A stretch of 64,000 nucleotides of DNA from positions 51,268,907-51,332,906 of the forward strand of contig NC_084463.1 in NCBI RefSeq assembly GCF_027409185.1, given 5' to 3'. The position numbers and the translations under genes are program-made. Below the pieces are notes generated by a model. The model had not been told where the DNA came from. It did no database searches and saw nothing but the letters and a program-made list of their open reading frames with translations. The stretch is from Cynocephalus volans. Its lineage: Eukaryota; Chordata; Mammalia; Dermoptera; Cynocephalidae. Of the stretch, positions 1-11,225 are shown one piece after another (position 1 is the first letter of the stretch; the number at the start of each line of letters is the position of its first letter).

Positions 1-1000
1 GCCGGCGTGGCCGCCTGGACCTCTCGTCATCCGGGACCGTCCCCGCCCCCCCCCCCCCCGGAAAGGACAAACTCAGTTTTCCCCATTCCTGTCGTGAGGC
101 CTCGAGGAGCTTCCAGAACATTCAACAGGTGGTCACGGCTTTCCCCACCCACGCCGAAAGCGGCCGGCCGGCCGGGCATCTCGGGCGCCCCACCTTCCCT
201 CGCCCGGCGGCCCCTCCCAGGCGCGGCGGAGCCAGGCGGCCGGGAGGGGGTGTCGCGGTGGCATTGGGTCATCACGCGGCGGCGCGTCGCGCACAAAGGC
301 CCGGAGCCACCTGAGAGCGGAATGCGCTCGCGCCCCGCCGCGGCCGCGGCCCCTGACACCGCCGGGCGGCGCGCGCGGCCGGGAGCCCAGCCTTCCCGCT
401 GCGGCCCGGGAATGCGGCTTTGTGCGGCGCTGTCACGCCGCGTCAGGCCCACAATGGCCGGCGACGTTTTGTATGAGTTTCCCCCCGGCCGGTGATTAGG
501 CGACGCCGGCCCGTCATAGCAACCTGGAAGCACGCGCCCCCCGCCGGCCGTCGGGCGCGGGGGAAATCCCTATTCAGACGCTCCCATTCAACGGTCCCGA
601 GGGCGTGTGAATCGCCAGGAGCGCTCTCACTTTTCCCTTGTGCTTAATCTTGTCGTCGTCGCCGGGGATATTGTGCTCCGAGCGGGGCGCGGCGGGGTGT
701 CGGCCGGGGTCCCCGTCCCACTGCGGAGAGTTAATGATATACTGCAGCGGCCGCTGGAACCAGGGACAGCCCCCACCCCCCAACGAAGTCGAAACGGCAA
801 CACTTTCCGATGGGGGGTCAGGGGTCGCAACCTGCGTTTGGGGACGCCGGGCCCCTAAGAGCCGCCCTGTCCGTCCCCGCCTGAGCCCGGGGCTCCGCCG
901 CGCTGGCCGGCCGGCCCCACCCCCTCTGCGGACACCCCGGGAGGCGGAAGGACCACCCCCGAGGGCTCTGCCAGGGGCGGGATGAGGCCGGCCGGCTCCC
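1..1000. promoter_or_regulatory. CpG-rich block inside WNT3A intron 2, candidate enhancer or alternative promoter
   Basis: About 1 kb very rich in G+C and CpG, unlike the single-copy intron to its right. It begins with a run of about 14 C residues near 47-60. Visible factor-site matches are ACAATGG (SOX type) at 451-457, an RFX-type X-box half site GTTGCTATGAC (minus strand, 513-523), and homeodomain-type cores at 491-500 (GGTGATTAGG) and 731-741 (TTAATGATATA). Open frames on both strands are long only because stop codons are rare in GC-rich DNA, and none resembles a known protein. The island is left of exon 2, so it is not the main WNT3A promoter. A regulatory role is inference; it continues beyond the window edge. 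Confidence 0.5.
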
Positions 1001-2318
1001 CCCTGCTCAACCCCCAAGTAGAGTGGCGGTTGTTGGAAGTCGGGGAGACTGGGGGGCTTGTCCCAGGACTGACCAAGGGCTCGGCGGGGAGAGAACAGGG
1101 GTCCTGGCACTCAGCACACACGTACTGAGAAACTGCTCCGGCCTCACTGCCTGCCCTCCCTTGGGGCTCGAGGGACCCTGCGGAACCAGCCGGGATTCTG
1201 ACCCTGATGTGCTTTGGGTGGAGTCAGCCTGGGGTTCCCAGCAGATGCAGGGCAGCCCCAACTCAGCCGCGGGACATGAGGTGGAGGCTGGACATACCTC
1301 ACAGCACGTGAGGGCCGGCCCACTGCACAACCAGAGCTCCCAGGTACTGCTGTGGGACAAGTGGAGAGGGGATGCCCCACCCCAGGGTGCAGAGAGGGAA
1401 CCCTGAGCCTGGAATCGCTCTGGAGGTGTCCTTGGGGAGTCTCACCAAGTGCATGGATGTTTGGATCCCCTATAACAGGGGAGCTGCCCTGGCCCTGGGG
1501 CCCGTGGGTGACTCTGGATCTGGCCAACATCAGTGGGGGCTAAGTGTGTGGGCACAGGCTAAGGCCGCAGCATCCGGGGCTTCTGGACTCTGAGCCTCAC
1601 CCCCTCACAGCCCCCGTACCCTTTTCTAAGGTGCAAATGCCCCATGCAAAGCTCGTGCCACCTGAGATCCTGGCCTGCTGCGTCCACTGGTCTCCTCTGG
1701 GCATCCAGGCCCTGGCTGGCTCAGCCACTGTTTTACCTGACTGCCATCTGTGGGCCCTGGGCTCTGGGCCCCACCAGCCTTCTCCAGGCAGACCCACCCT
1801 GCCCTGCCTCTGTGCCTGCTTCCTCCCCATCAGCTTCACCTTGCCAGGGGTGAAGAGAGGGGTATCGCTGGCTCTGGAGGAAAGCAGGTCCTCCAGGTGC
1901 CCGGGGCCTGCCCTCGGGGACAGATAAGCTACACTCCATGCACTCAAAATTCTTCAAATGCCTTCTGCCAGGAGGCAGATTGAGTATGTCCTGCTACCTT
2001 TGGACGCGAGAGGAAAGACCTATTCAGAGCTGGGCTCAGCTTCTGTGCCAGAACCCCACGTTCCAGGGGCTGACAGCTTCTCTCAAGTTCAGTCTGCTGG
2101 AGCCGGCCCGGCCCCAGCCCCAGGCCCGACAATGGCAATGGGGCTGGAAACAGGAGGTGTGAGCGCACACTCCTTCCTTCCATTTTCACGCGCCCTACAC
2201 ACACACACACACATGCTCACATAGTGCACACACGCACGTGCACATGCACACACGTATAACACATTACGTGCATGCACACACGTACTAAGCATGCCCACAT
2301 GCACACACTCAGGTGCAT

Positions 2319-2388
<70 letters not shown>

Positions 2389-3280
2389 CTGGGCTCCTCT
2401 CCTCACAGCTGGCTGGGCGGTGTTAAATTCTGTTCAACGAGGCCGCCTCAGCAGGGGTGGCCAGCCACCCTGCAGTCCCTGCTACAAAGGCCAGGGTGAC
2501 CTTTGACATGATTAGGGTTGCCCTGACCCTAATCCAATCAGATTGATTATGGTGGCGGGCAGGCCGGACCTCCACAATGGCCTCCCAAGCCAGCTTCTCT
2601 CCGGGGCACCTGGTGGGCTCCTTCCTCCCCCAGCTACCAGGAATCCAGCTGTTTCTGAGTCCCCATGGCAGGCAATGGGGCAGGAGCCAGAGCTTTCCCT
2701 TTCCTATTAAACTGAGCAGGGTGGGGGTGAGGGGATGTCTGAGACCCTGTTCATCAGTGGGAAAGAAGGAGGCATTCCAAGGGAAGGGGAAAGAAGAGAG
2801 GGCAGCCAGAGATGCAGAGGGGAGGACAGGTGGGGAGGGAGCCTGGAAACCGGGGTGGAGCTCAGATACATTTGCAGGGGGACAGTGGCCGGAATGCATC
2901 AGGGAGCTGGGACGCAGGCAGCTTTCAGAAAGTGAGGGGCGGGCACAGAGTATCAGGGGCTCCCTCAGGCCCCTGCCCAGAAGCTAGTGCTCTGCAAGGC
3001 CACTTGTCCCTGGTGAACTGCATTTATCTAAGAGCCCCTTTGGAAAACTCTCAGGGATCCTGAAGACCCTCCTCCACCGCGACCCCAGACACATGATGGG
3101 GAGGGCGTCCTCAGGAGTCTTAGCCCATCCCCCTCCCTCCCACCTGCACACTGCACCTGCCTGGTACCTCCTGTAATCCCTAAACTATGCTGTGTCATCA
3201 CTGGTACCCACCTGGGGGGTCTGCTTGCCCCCACATCTGGTCTCCCCATGTCTGCCCCACCCTTTGTTTGGGCTGCTCCC
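1001..3280. other. Single-copy intron 2 sequence with no gene
   Basis: Moderately GC-rich intronic sequence. Apart from the CA repeat at 2195-2384 I see no repeat family, exon or RNA gene. Short open frames on both strands have no recognisable domain. Confidence 0.6.
2195..2384. repeat. (CA)n microsatellite
   Basis: A perfect run of about 32 AC units at 2321-2384, preceded by roughly 125 bp of degenerate CA/CATG repeat. Likely polymorphic in length. Confidence 0.95.
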
Positions 3281-3288
3281 TGTGCCTG

Positions 3289-3450
3289 GGGACTTTGGAA
3301 CCAGGCTGTCAGGGTTCGAGCCCTGGTGCTTCTGTGTCCTCATTTGTAAAACAGAGTCACCACAGTGCAGGTCTTGCCAGATGGGTGTTAGGATTTGAAT
3401 GGCTACTGTGCATCAAACAGTGAAACAGTGCCTGGAAAATATTATATATG
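3289..3450 (+). mobile_element. MIR SINE, diverged
   Basis: Contains the tRNA-like B box (GGGTTCGAGCCCTGG near 3310), the core motif 'tcctcatttgtaaaac' and the tail 'cagtgcctgg' in the order of a sense-strand MIR. Heavily diverged, as expected of this ancient family. Confidence 0.6.
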
Positions 3451-3465
3451 TGTGTTTTACAGAAA

Positions 3466-3553
3466 GAAGGAAAGGAAGAGGGGGAGAGAGAGAGAAAGAG
3501 AGAGAGAGAGCGAGAGAGAGAAAGGAAAGGAAGGAAAGGAAGGAAGGAAGGAA
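3466..3553. repeat. Purine-rich (GAAAGAGAG/GGAA)n tract
   Basis: Low-complexity all-purine stretch built from GAGA and GGAA units, directly after the MIR fragment. Confidence 0.9.
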
Positions 3554-3949
3554 GAATATCCTTCAAGATCCAACCCAAGTGCCACCTCCTCCAAGAAGCC
3601 TTCCCAGGATTCCCGAAGGCATAGCCCATTGACTTTTAGTCACTCACTTAACACATCCTTACTAAGCACCTGCTACTTGCCAGAGCACACTGTATGTGAT
3701 AGAAGGATGCTGTCACACACTGACCCATGGGAGACCCCCGCAGGTCCCAGCTCTCATTCTAGGGGACTACTGGATCTTTCTGGAGCATGCCTAGCTCTGG
3801 TGTAGTGCCGGAAATCAAGAGAGGGGGCCTTCCATCATGACTGGGCCTTGTAAAAACTCAGGCACTTCCAATTCCATTTTCCACAAAATTTAAGGAGGAC
3901 CTAATTGACTCATGCGCTGACAGATTTTAAAACCTTTTTTTAAAAAAAG

Positions 3950-4070
3950 TTATTTTGGTTAGCTCATGTGGTTAGATTGTGGTGCCGATAACACCAAGGT
4001 CACAGATTTGGAACCCCATGAAGCCAACTGCCAAAAAAACAAAAATAAAATAAAATAAAATAAAATTTAT
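3950..4070 (+). mobile_element. tRNA-derived SINE, old monomeric (Ves-like)
   Basis: Sense copy with 'ttggttagctcatgtggttag' (A-box region), 'gataacaccaaggtcac' and a damaged B box (GATTTGGAACCCC), ending in an A-rich (AAAAT)n tail. Diverged from the younger copies in the window, so an older insertion. Confidence 0.8.
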
Positions 4071-4079
4071 TTATACTTG

Positions 4080-4500
4080 TACATGTTTGTGGAGTACCGT
4101 GTGTTGTTTCAATACATGCATGTCCTCTACAATGATTCACTTAGGGCAGATAGCATTTCCATCACCTAACATTTGTTTTTTCATTGTAGGGATTACAGTC
4201 GAGATGCTCTTTTGTAGCTGTTTAGAAGTACACGATATAATATCACTAGCTATCATCAGCCTAGAACACCAGAACTTATTTTTCCTATCCACCTGTAGCT
4301 TTGCACCCACTAATCCACCTCTTCCCCTACCCGACTCCTGGCCTCTGGTAACCATTATTCTACTCTCTACTTCCATGAGGACCACTTTTTTTTAGATTCC
4401 GCATACGACAGAGATCGTGCGGTATTTGTCTTTCTGTGTCTAACTTACTTCACTCGACATAATGGTCTCCAGTTCCATCCCCATTGCTGCAGATGATGAA
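4080..4500 (-). mobile_element. L1 fragment, 3' end, antisense
   Basis: Reads as the reverse complement of an L1 3' UTR and ORF2 C-terminal region. The run through 'tggtaaccattattctactctctacttccatgag' and 'ccagttccatccccattgctgca' is typical of mammalian L1 3' ends read backwards. It abuts a plus-strand L1 fragment of a similar ORF2 region, so the two are separate insertions. Confidence 0.65.
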
Positions 4501-4539
4501 AACTTTTTGATAGATCACTATGTGATTTTTGGCACATAT

Positions 4540-6380
4540 AACTCCAAAAAAAGTTCAAAGAATTGAGAGACGCATTATAACAAAGCTCTCCTATTGTACC
4601 TATTTATTTACTCGAATGAGGTTTCTCACACCTAGTCCTATAAAATTTTAAAAGAGAAAGGGCCCACAGAGAACTTTATACCCAATGGTGAAAGACTGAA
4701 AGCTGTTCCTCCAAGATTAGGAAGAAAACACAGATGTCCCCTCTCAACACTGTTATTCAACATGGTCTGGGTCTCCAGTGAGGGCAATTTAGAAAAAAGA
4801 GGATCCAGATAAGAAGAAAGAAATAAAACTATCATATATAGAAAGTCCTAAGGAATCCACAAAAAATTTATTAGTACAATAAATGGCTTTAGAAAGGTCA
4901 TGGAGCACAACATCCGTATTAAAAATCAGTTGCGTTTCTATACACTAGCAATGAACAGTCCAAAAACAAGATTAAGAAAACAATTTCATTTACAATAGCA
5001 TCAAAAAAAAAAAATGCTTAGGAAAAATTTTAATGAAATAAGTGCAAACTACAAAACATCATCGAAATAAATGAAAGACCTAAATAAAACAGATCAATAT
5101 TCCATGTTCATGGATTAAAAGACATAAGATCATTAATATTTCCCCAAGACAAAGCAACCTTGAAAAGGAAGAGCAAAGATGAAGGCATTACACTTTCTGA
5201 TTTCAAAACATATTACAAAGCTATAGTAATCAAAACAGTGTGGCACTGCCATAAAGACAGACATATAGACCAATGGAATAGAATAGAGAGTCCATAAACA
5301 AATCCATACATTTAGGGCCAATTGATTTTTTACAAGGGTGCCAAGAACCATTCAGTCAGGAAAACAATAGTCTTTTACAACATCTGGTGCTGGAATAACT
5401 GGATTTCCACATGGAAAAAAAATGAAGTTAGAACCCTACCTCCCACCATATACAAAAATTATCTCAAAACAGTCCAAACACCTAAATGTAAGAGCTAAAA
5501 CTACAAAATTCTTTTCTTTTTGGCAGCTGGTGAGTGCAGGGATCCGAGCCCTTGACTTTAGCGTTATCAACACCACACTCTCCCAAGTGAGCTAACCAGC
5601 TGGCCCTAAAACTATAAGATTCTTACAAAAAAGTTAATAATAGTAAATCTTCATGACCTTGGGTTAGGCAATGGTTTCTTAGATATGGCATCAAAAGTCA
5701 AGCAACTAAAGAAAAATAGATACATTGGACTTCATCAGGACAGGTGTCCTTTTGCACTTCAAAGGACACCATCAAGAGAGTGAAAAGAGAATCCACAAAA
5801 TTAGAGAAAATATCTGCAAATCATGTACTGGATAAGGGACTTGCGTGCAGAATATACTTTAAAAACTCTTACAACTCAGTAACAAAAAAGAGAAATAACC
5901 CAATTAAAACACAGACAATAGAACTGAATAGACATTTCTCCAAAGAGGATAGAAAATGGCCAATAAATACATGGAAAGACACTCAACATCAGTAGGGCAT
6001 CAGCTAAATACAAATGAAAACCCCCAGTGAGATACCACTTTGCACCCACCAGGATGGCTAGAATAAAACACACAGACAGAAAATGCCAAGTATTGGTGAG
6101 GAACTGGAGAAACCGGAGCTCTCATCCATTGCTGATGGGAATATAATACATGGTTCAGCTGCTTTGGAAAGTTAGGCAGCTCCTCAAAAAGTTAAACACA
6201 AAGGTCCCCTATGACCCAGCAATTCCATTCCAAGGTATATACCTGAGAGAACTGAAAACACATGACCACGCAAACAGCAGTATCATTCACGATAGCCAAG
6301 GAGCAAAATCACCCCTCAGTAGAAGGATGAACAAACAAACACGGGCCGTCCACGCAATGGGATATTGCTCAGACTTGAAG
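4540..6380 (+). mobile_element. L1 fragment, ORF2 C-terminal half and 3' end, sense
   Basis: Sense L1 sequence running from the middle of ORF2 ('cccctctcaacactgttattcaacatg') through 'gccaatggaatagaatagag' and 'cagatctcatccattgctg'-type 3' regions to 'gacccagcaattccattcc' near 6220. Many stops and indels interrupt ORF2, so it is a dead copy. A SINE at 5508-5608 interrupts it. Confidence 0.85.
5508..5608 (-). mobile_element. tRNA-derived SINE (Ves-like), inserted in L1
   Basis: Antisense copy: 'ggatccgagcccttgac' is the reverse complement of the B-box region, followed by 'gttatcaacaccac' and 'gagctaaccagctggcc'. The L1 sequence resumes after it. Flanks read taaaactacaaaattctt (left) and taaaactataagattctt (right), an imperfect target-site duplication of about 18 bp. 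Confidence 0.88.
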
Positions 6381-7156
6381 GAGGTCCTGGTACATGCCCG
6401 GGCTCCCCAGCCCACGGATTCAGGGGCTCCAGAGCAGGACACGTTCGCAGTCCTCTCTTGTGGCAGCCTGAGGCACAGGCAGGTTTAGGACCCAGTGCTA
6501 TAAACTGGCAGTGGGGTTTGCATCTGGCCCCAAAGCCAGTCTGCTGGCGGGGATTCCCACTGATGCAAACCTGCGCTTCTCCCTGGGAGGTGGTCCAATC
6601 CAGACACCCCTCAGGCAACCTCTCTGAGGCTCAGCTGGGGCAGAGGGGGACAGACCCATGCTCCTCCAGTGGGGGCCTGGCAGGATCACACAGACTCCTT
6701 CCCTGGCATCTGTCCCCTGTGTGTGGAATGACGGGGTCACCATGGAGCTGGCTCTCTCTGGCCTCCAGCTGGGCTCGGCTGTCCAGGGGCAGGGGTCGGT
6801 GAGGTGATGTGGGTGCCCTTCCCATCCCCATGAGTGAGAGACACCTGACGTTCTGGGTGCTGCAGCAACTCCCAACAAACTGCCCAGATGGTAGCAGGGC
6901 CTTTAGGGAGTGACCATGTTTCTCCCTGACCCCACCCAACCCAGCCTTCCTCCATCACCTGGCATGGCTCCAAGTGGGAGTGGCTTCCCTCATTCTTTCT
7001 AAATTTCCCAGGTTTCCTCCTCATTTAAGGAAGTGGGAGGCCCTGGGCACCCCATCCTGGATCTGGAGCCAGGCACCCACATGGCACCAGGGTATGTGCT
7101 GCACATGTCTCTCAGTCCTACACCACAGCAGGGGGACCCAAGTGGGTGGCAACTGC

Positions 7157-7320
7157 ACACACACACCACACAATACAGACACATGCATACACCACAGACA
7201 CATGCATACACCAAATGACACACATGTACTACACATACACACACATGCATGCACATCACACTTACACTCACATACACACATACCACACCAAACCACACTC
7301 ACATGCACACACGGTGCATA
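7157..7320. repeat. Degenerate CA/CATGCACA repeat
   Basis: Interrupted ACAC units mixed with 'catgcataca' and 'caccacaca' variants. Older and more interrupted than the CA run at 2321. Confidence 0.85.
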
Positions 7321-7424
7321 ACACTGTGTGTTGCTCTGACAGCCTGTGAGCCACCCACCCTGGGGACCTTGCCCTTCCACTGCACCTCAGTGGCCATCCC
7401 CACAGGGAGCCCCAGTGTGACTAC

Positions 7425-7535
7425 CCTGACCAGCAGCTTTGTGAAGTCAGATGAGCTGCAATTATTTCCCCATTTTACACACAGAGATGCTGATGCTCCA
7501 GGAAACAAGCTGGTTCTCCTTCAAGGTCACAGGGA
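7425..7535 (-). mobile_element. MIR fragment, antisense
   Basis: Contains 'ccccattttacacacagagatg' and 'aaggtcacagggaggcca', the antisense core of a MIR. Confidence 0.5.
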
Positions 7536-8289
7536 GGCCACCTCCCAGGGCCCCCTCAGCTCCAGCTTCTTTCCCTGCAAGGACCCCTAACTTGTCCCCC
7601 CAGAGACGACCTCCTCGTCCTGGGGCTGCAGTGACCACAGCCCGGGCTCCAAGCCAGACTCTCCCATCCTGACTCACTGCCCCACAGTGCAACCACCCTC
7701 CAAAGAACTCTGGCCTCTCTGGGGGCAGGGGCATGGCTGTGACCACAGGAGGTCAGGCAGAGGGCTCCGGCCCTTTGAGTGACCTCTGCCAGGCCCCACC
7801 ACCCCTCAAGGCAGTGTTAGCCGCACATTCAGGAGCCCTCCTAGCTGGCCTCTGGCTTCTGCCCATCACCAGCGGCCCCCAGGGCCTGGGGCACCTTCCC
7901 TTCACATGACACTTGGTCCCCTTCCTTCCTTCCTCCTCATTCTGCTGCTGGGTCTGAGCAAGGCCATTCCTTCCTTCCGTGTGTGTCCACCAAGCTCCTG
8001 CAAGGTGGATCTCACCAAGCTCATGGGGTGGGAGGCAATGGATGCAGACAGCACAGAAAACTGACGGCAGCACGGTGGTGTGCTGTGAAGCCAGATGAGG
8101 GAGATAGGCCAGTGCAGAGAGTGCTACATCATACAAGGTGGCATGAGGACACTGGGAGGGAACCACACAGACGACAGGGGAAAGAGTGTTGCTAGCAGAA
8201 GGACAGTGAAATGGCCAAAGGTTGGACTATACTCCAGGTGTGAAGAGCAGCCAGGAGGCCTGTGGGGCTGCAGAGGGGGACAGGAAACA

Positions 8290-8733
8290 TCTTAGACCGT
8301 GTGGGCTCTAGAACAAAGTACCGTGGTCTGGGCGGCTTATGAACAACAGAAGCTTATTGCCCACTGTTCTGGAGGCTGGAAGTCCAAGACCAAGGCATGG
8401 CAGGTTCAGGGTCTAGTGAGGCCACTTCCTGGTTCGTAGAAGGCACCTTCTTGCTGTGTCCTCACATGGAGGAAGGCGCCAGGAAGCTTTCTGGGTCCCT
8501 TTTCTTTCTTTTTTTCCTTTTTTTCAGGAGGGTGGCTGGCTGGTATGGAGATCCAAACCCTCGGCCTTGGTGTCATGTGGGGTCCCTTTTCTAAAGGCAC
8601 TAATCCCATTCATGAGGGCTCCACCCTCATGACCGAGTTACCTCCCAAAGGCCCCACATCCTAATCCCATCACCCTGGGGGTTAGGATTTCAACCTGGGA
8701 ATTTTGGGGGGACAAACACATGCAGACATAGCA
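8290..8733 (-). mobile_element. MaLR (MLT1-type) LTR, antisense, interrupted by a SINE
   Basis: Antisense solitary LTR of the ERVL-MaLR class. It carries 'gttctggaggctggaagtcc', 'tgctgtgtcctcacatgga', 'ggcactaatcccattcatgagg' and 'gggttaggatttcaac' in MLT1 order, ending near 'gcagacatagca'. No internal retroviral region adjoins it. The SINE at 8506-8579 splits it. Confidence 0.8.
8506..8579 (-). mobile_element. Truncated tRNA-derived SINE inside the MaLR LTR
   Basis: About 74 bp: a pyrimidine tail on the left (reverse-complement A tail) and 'gatccaaaccctcggccttggtgtca', the antisense B-box region. It is flanked by an exact 13-bp duplication, gggtcccttttct, at 8493-8505 and 8580-8592, so this is a complete insertion event of a 5'-truncated copy. 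Confidence 0.85.
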
Positions 8734-9735
8734 GGTAGAATGGAGAGGAGGAAGAGAAAGGGGCAGCCAGGAGCCTAAGGATTTGAGAGAGCGGGGAGCC
8801 CAGGAGAAGCTGGTGAAGGAGGACATGCTCTAACTTGGCCAAGCAGTCACGTAGGGGCCACTGCACTGACACAGGGGAGTCAGGACAGCAGCGCAAGGGC
8901 TTGGCAGGAAGTGGCCAGGTTCTGGACTGGGGCTTAAGGCGCTGCCGATGGGACTCTCCAGGGGGAGGACTCGCTGGGGGCCCCCGGAGTTTTTGGCCTG
9001 CACGACAGAAGGCTGCAGCTGCCAGTTACAAGAGGAGGAAGCCAGGCTGTGGAGAGGTGAGAAGGACCATGGGCTCGACCATCCCATGAGCAACACCTCC
9101 CAGGACAGCATGGTCACTGGGGCTCCTCCTGCACCAGCAGCACTTCACCAGCCCACCCTGGGCTGGACGGTACTTTCCAGAGCAGGCTGTACCACGCACA
9201 TTCCACCCTTCATACTGGTCTCCCAAGGTGGGCTTGACATGCCATCGAGAGGTGGGGTCTGTGTCTCTTCCCTAGAATCCACCCTAGAGCCCAGTCGGGA
9301 GTTCCGAGAGCCATCGAAACATCGTGCGAAAACAGTCTGAATTGACATCATCAGAACTCTGGAAAGCAGTCAAAGGTTTATGTCAACCAAGAAAATGGTG
9401 ACTTTGGCGTGCTAGGAGAGTGGGGTGGCGTTTTCACTGGCCACGCTCCACCGCCCTCCCCAGGACAGTGAAGTCTTGAAGACAAACAGCAGCTGTCATT
9501 GCCCAGGTGGGTGGATGCAGAGTGGACTTCCTCACCCCAAGGAGTTGTGTTTGTCTGTTTTGACCTGTCTGGGTCAAGAAACGTTTTACCTAACTCAGAA
9601 CTCTCTCAGGGCAGAACAGTCGCTAAGCAAAGGGTGTTTCTTGAAAACACTGAAAGTCAAAGAATAAGTAGCTGCCAGCTGGGGCAATCTGATAATGAGC
9701 ACATGTGAAAAACCCACAGCCAACGTCAAGCACTC
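8734..9735. other. Single-copy intron 2 sequence
   Basis: No recognisable gene or repeat family; nothing assigned between the MaLR LTR and the next L1. Confidence 0.5.
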
Positions 9736-9935
9736 GGTGGCTGAAAGTTTTCTCCCTAGGATCAGGAGGAAGACAAGGACGTCCACTCTCGCCACGTCTA
9801 TTCAGCACAGCACTGGAAGTTCTACCCAGGGCAATCAGATAAGAGAAAAAAAAAGCATCTGAATTAAAAAGAAAGAAGCAAAATTGTCTCTGTTGACAAA
9901 TGACACCATCCTATACATAGGAAATTCTCCAGAAT

Positions 9936-9958
9936 ACACACACACACACAACACACAC

Positions 9959-9991
<33 letters not shown>
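9936..9991. repeat. (CA)n microsatellite in L1
   Basis: ACAC run with two small interruptions, inside the L1 ORF2 region. Confidence 0.95.
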
Positions 9992-9992
<1 letters not shown>

Positions 9993-10252
9993 CTTCTCAG
10001 AGCTAATAAATTAACCAAAGTTGCAGGATACAGGATTAAAATTTTTTTAAAAAATTGTATTTCTATGTTTAAAAAATTGTATTTCTATATATTAGCAGTG
10101 AATAATCTGAAAAGGAAATTAAGAAAACAATTCCATTTACAACAGCATCACAAAGAAAAAATGTATTTAGGAATATATTAACCAAAAAGGTACAAGACTT
10201 CTACCCTGAAAACTACAAAACATTGTGGAAAGAAAGTGACAAAGACCTAAAT

Positions 10253-10908
10253 ATAGTCATGTGCTGCTTAATGATGGGGATATTATCTGAGAAACACATT
10301 GTTAAGCAATTTCATTGTTGTAGAAAGTGTGTCATGAAATAGAACAGCAATGAATTTTCCTGTTATGTACACTGGCCACTAGTTGCATGAGCGTGGGCCC
10401 TCTAATTATGTTACTAAGTCTCTCTGTGCCTCACTTTCCTCAACTGTTAAGTGAGGATTAGAATAATGCCACCCTTACAAAGTTATGAAAATTAAGTTAT
10501 AGGTAGGGATTGTGCCTGGCACTCAACAAGCACTCAGTGAGTGGTAGCTAACTATTAACTATTATTTTGTTGTGGGGATGGGTGAGGCTTATTTAAACAT
10601 GCAAGAATTCTAAAGTAGACAACAACCCTTCTACTCCAGGTCAGACCTATGTGTCAAATTCTTGGCTTTCTATCTTAAAGGTCTGAGCTATCTTTGGGAG
10701 GGTCACCTTGTGGTAAGCTAGGGACTCCTCCCCAACTTATTTTGCAGTAGGTTTGTTTAAATGAGTATTGCCACAAACACATGAGTAATGCGTTATGACG
10801 GCTACAATGTCAGTAGGTGATAGGAGTTTTTCAACTCCTTTATAATCTTATGGTACCACTGTCGTATATGCAGTCTGATGTTGACTGAAACATTGTTATG
10901 AGGCGCAT
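10253..10908. mobile_element. Tigger/pogo-like DNA transposon, non-autonomous, inserted in L1
   Basis: Left end 'agtcatgtgctgcttaatga' and right end '...ttatgaggcgcatgactg' are imperfect terminal inverted repeats (agtcatgtgctgctta against agtcatgcgcctcata). The right arm also has 'gtgagttattgccacaaacacatgagtaatgcgtta'-type sequence, typical of a Tigger family whose exact name I cannot assign. The flanking L1 reads continuously when the element is removed. It has no transposase frame, and its middle is a MIR-like sequence. Confidence 0.75.
10370..10566 (+). mobile_element. MIR SINE inside the Tigger-like element
   Basis: Follows MIR order: 'ccactagttgcatg', then 'agtctctctgtgcctcactttcctca', then 'ttatgaaaattaagtta', then 'gtgcctggcactcaacaagcactcagtgagtg'. 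It lies between the two Tigger-like arms. Confidence 0.75.
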
Positions 10909-11151
10909 GACTGCAAATGGGAAGACATCTTGTGTTCCTGGATTACAAGACAAAGCTGCTAAGGTGGCAATATTTCCCACAGCAATCTACAGATTCGATG
11001 CAACTCCCATCAAAATCCTAACAGCCTTATCTGCGGAAATGGAAAAGCTGATCCTAAAAATTAAATCGAATTGTAAGGGCCCCTGAATAGCCAAAACAAC
11101 CTTGAAAGGGAAGAACAAAACTGTTGGAGTCATGCTTCCTGACTTTAAAAC

Positions 11152-11225
11152 ATACCTCAAAAAGTTTGTGGAAAATAGAATTAAAAGATAACGCAATTTT
11201 TTTTATGAACTTTTAAAAGTCCCCT
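11152..11225. mobile_element. Palindromic mariner-like MITE (about 75-80 bp)
   Basis: Left arm 'ctcaaaaagtttgtggaaaa' and right arm 'atgaacttttaaaagtcccc' are inverted copies around 'ttaaaagataacgcaa'. The same element occurs at 42505-42583. It is inserted in L1 ORF2 after 'gactttaaaacata'. Confidence 0.7.

Larger units (their letters stand above)
6381..8289. other. Mostly single-copy intron 2 sequence
   Basis: No exon or RNA gene recognised. It holds a degenerate CA repeat (7157-7320) and a MIR fragment (7425-7535). The remaining GC-rich sequence looks unique. Confidence 0.55.

Noticed and set aside
27-533. Long open frames on both strands of the left CpG block
   Set aside because: Overlapping frames on both strands in CpG-rich DNA, with no similarity to any protein I know and no WNT3A exon 3 or 4 signature.
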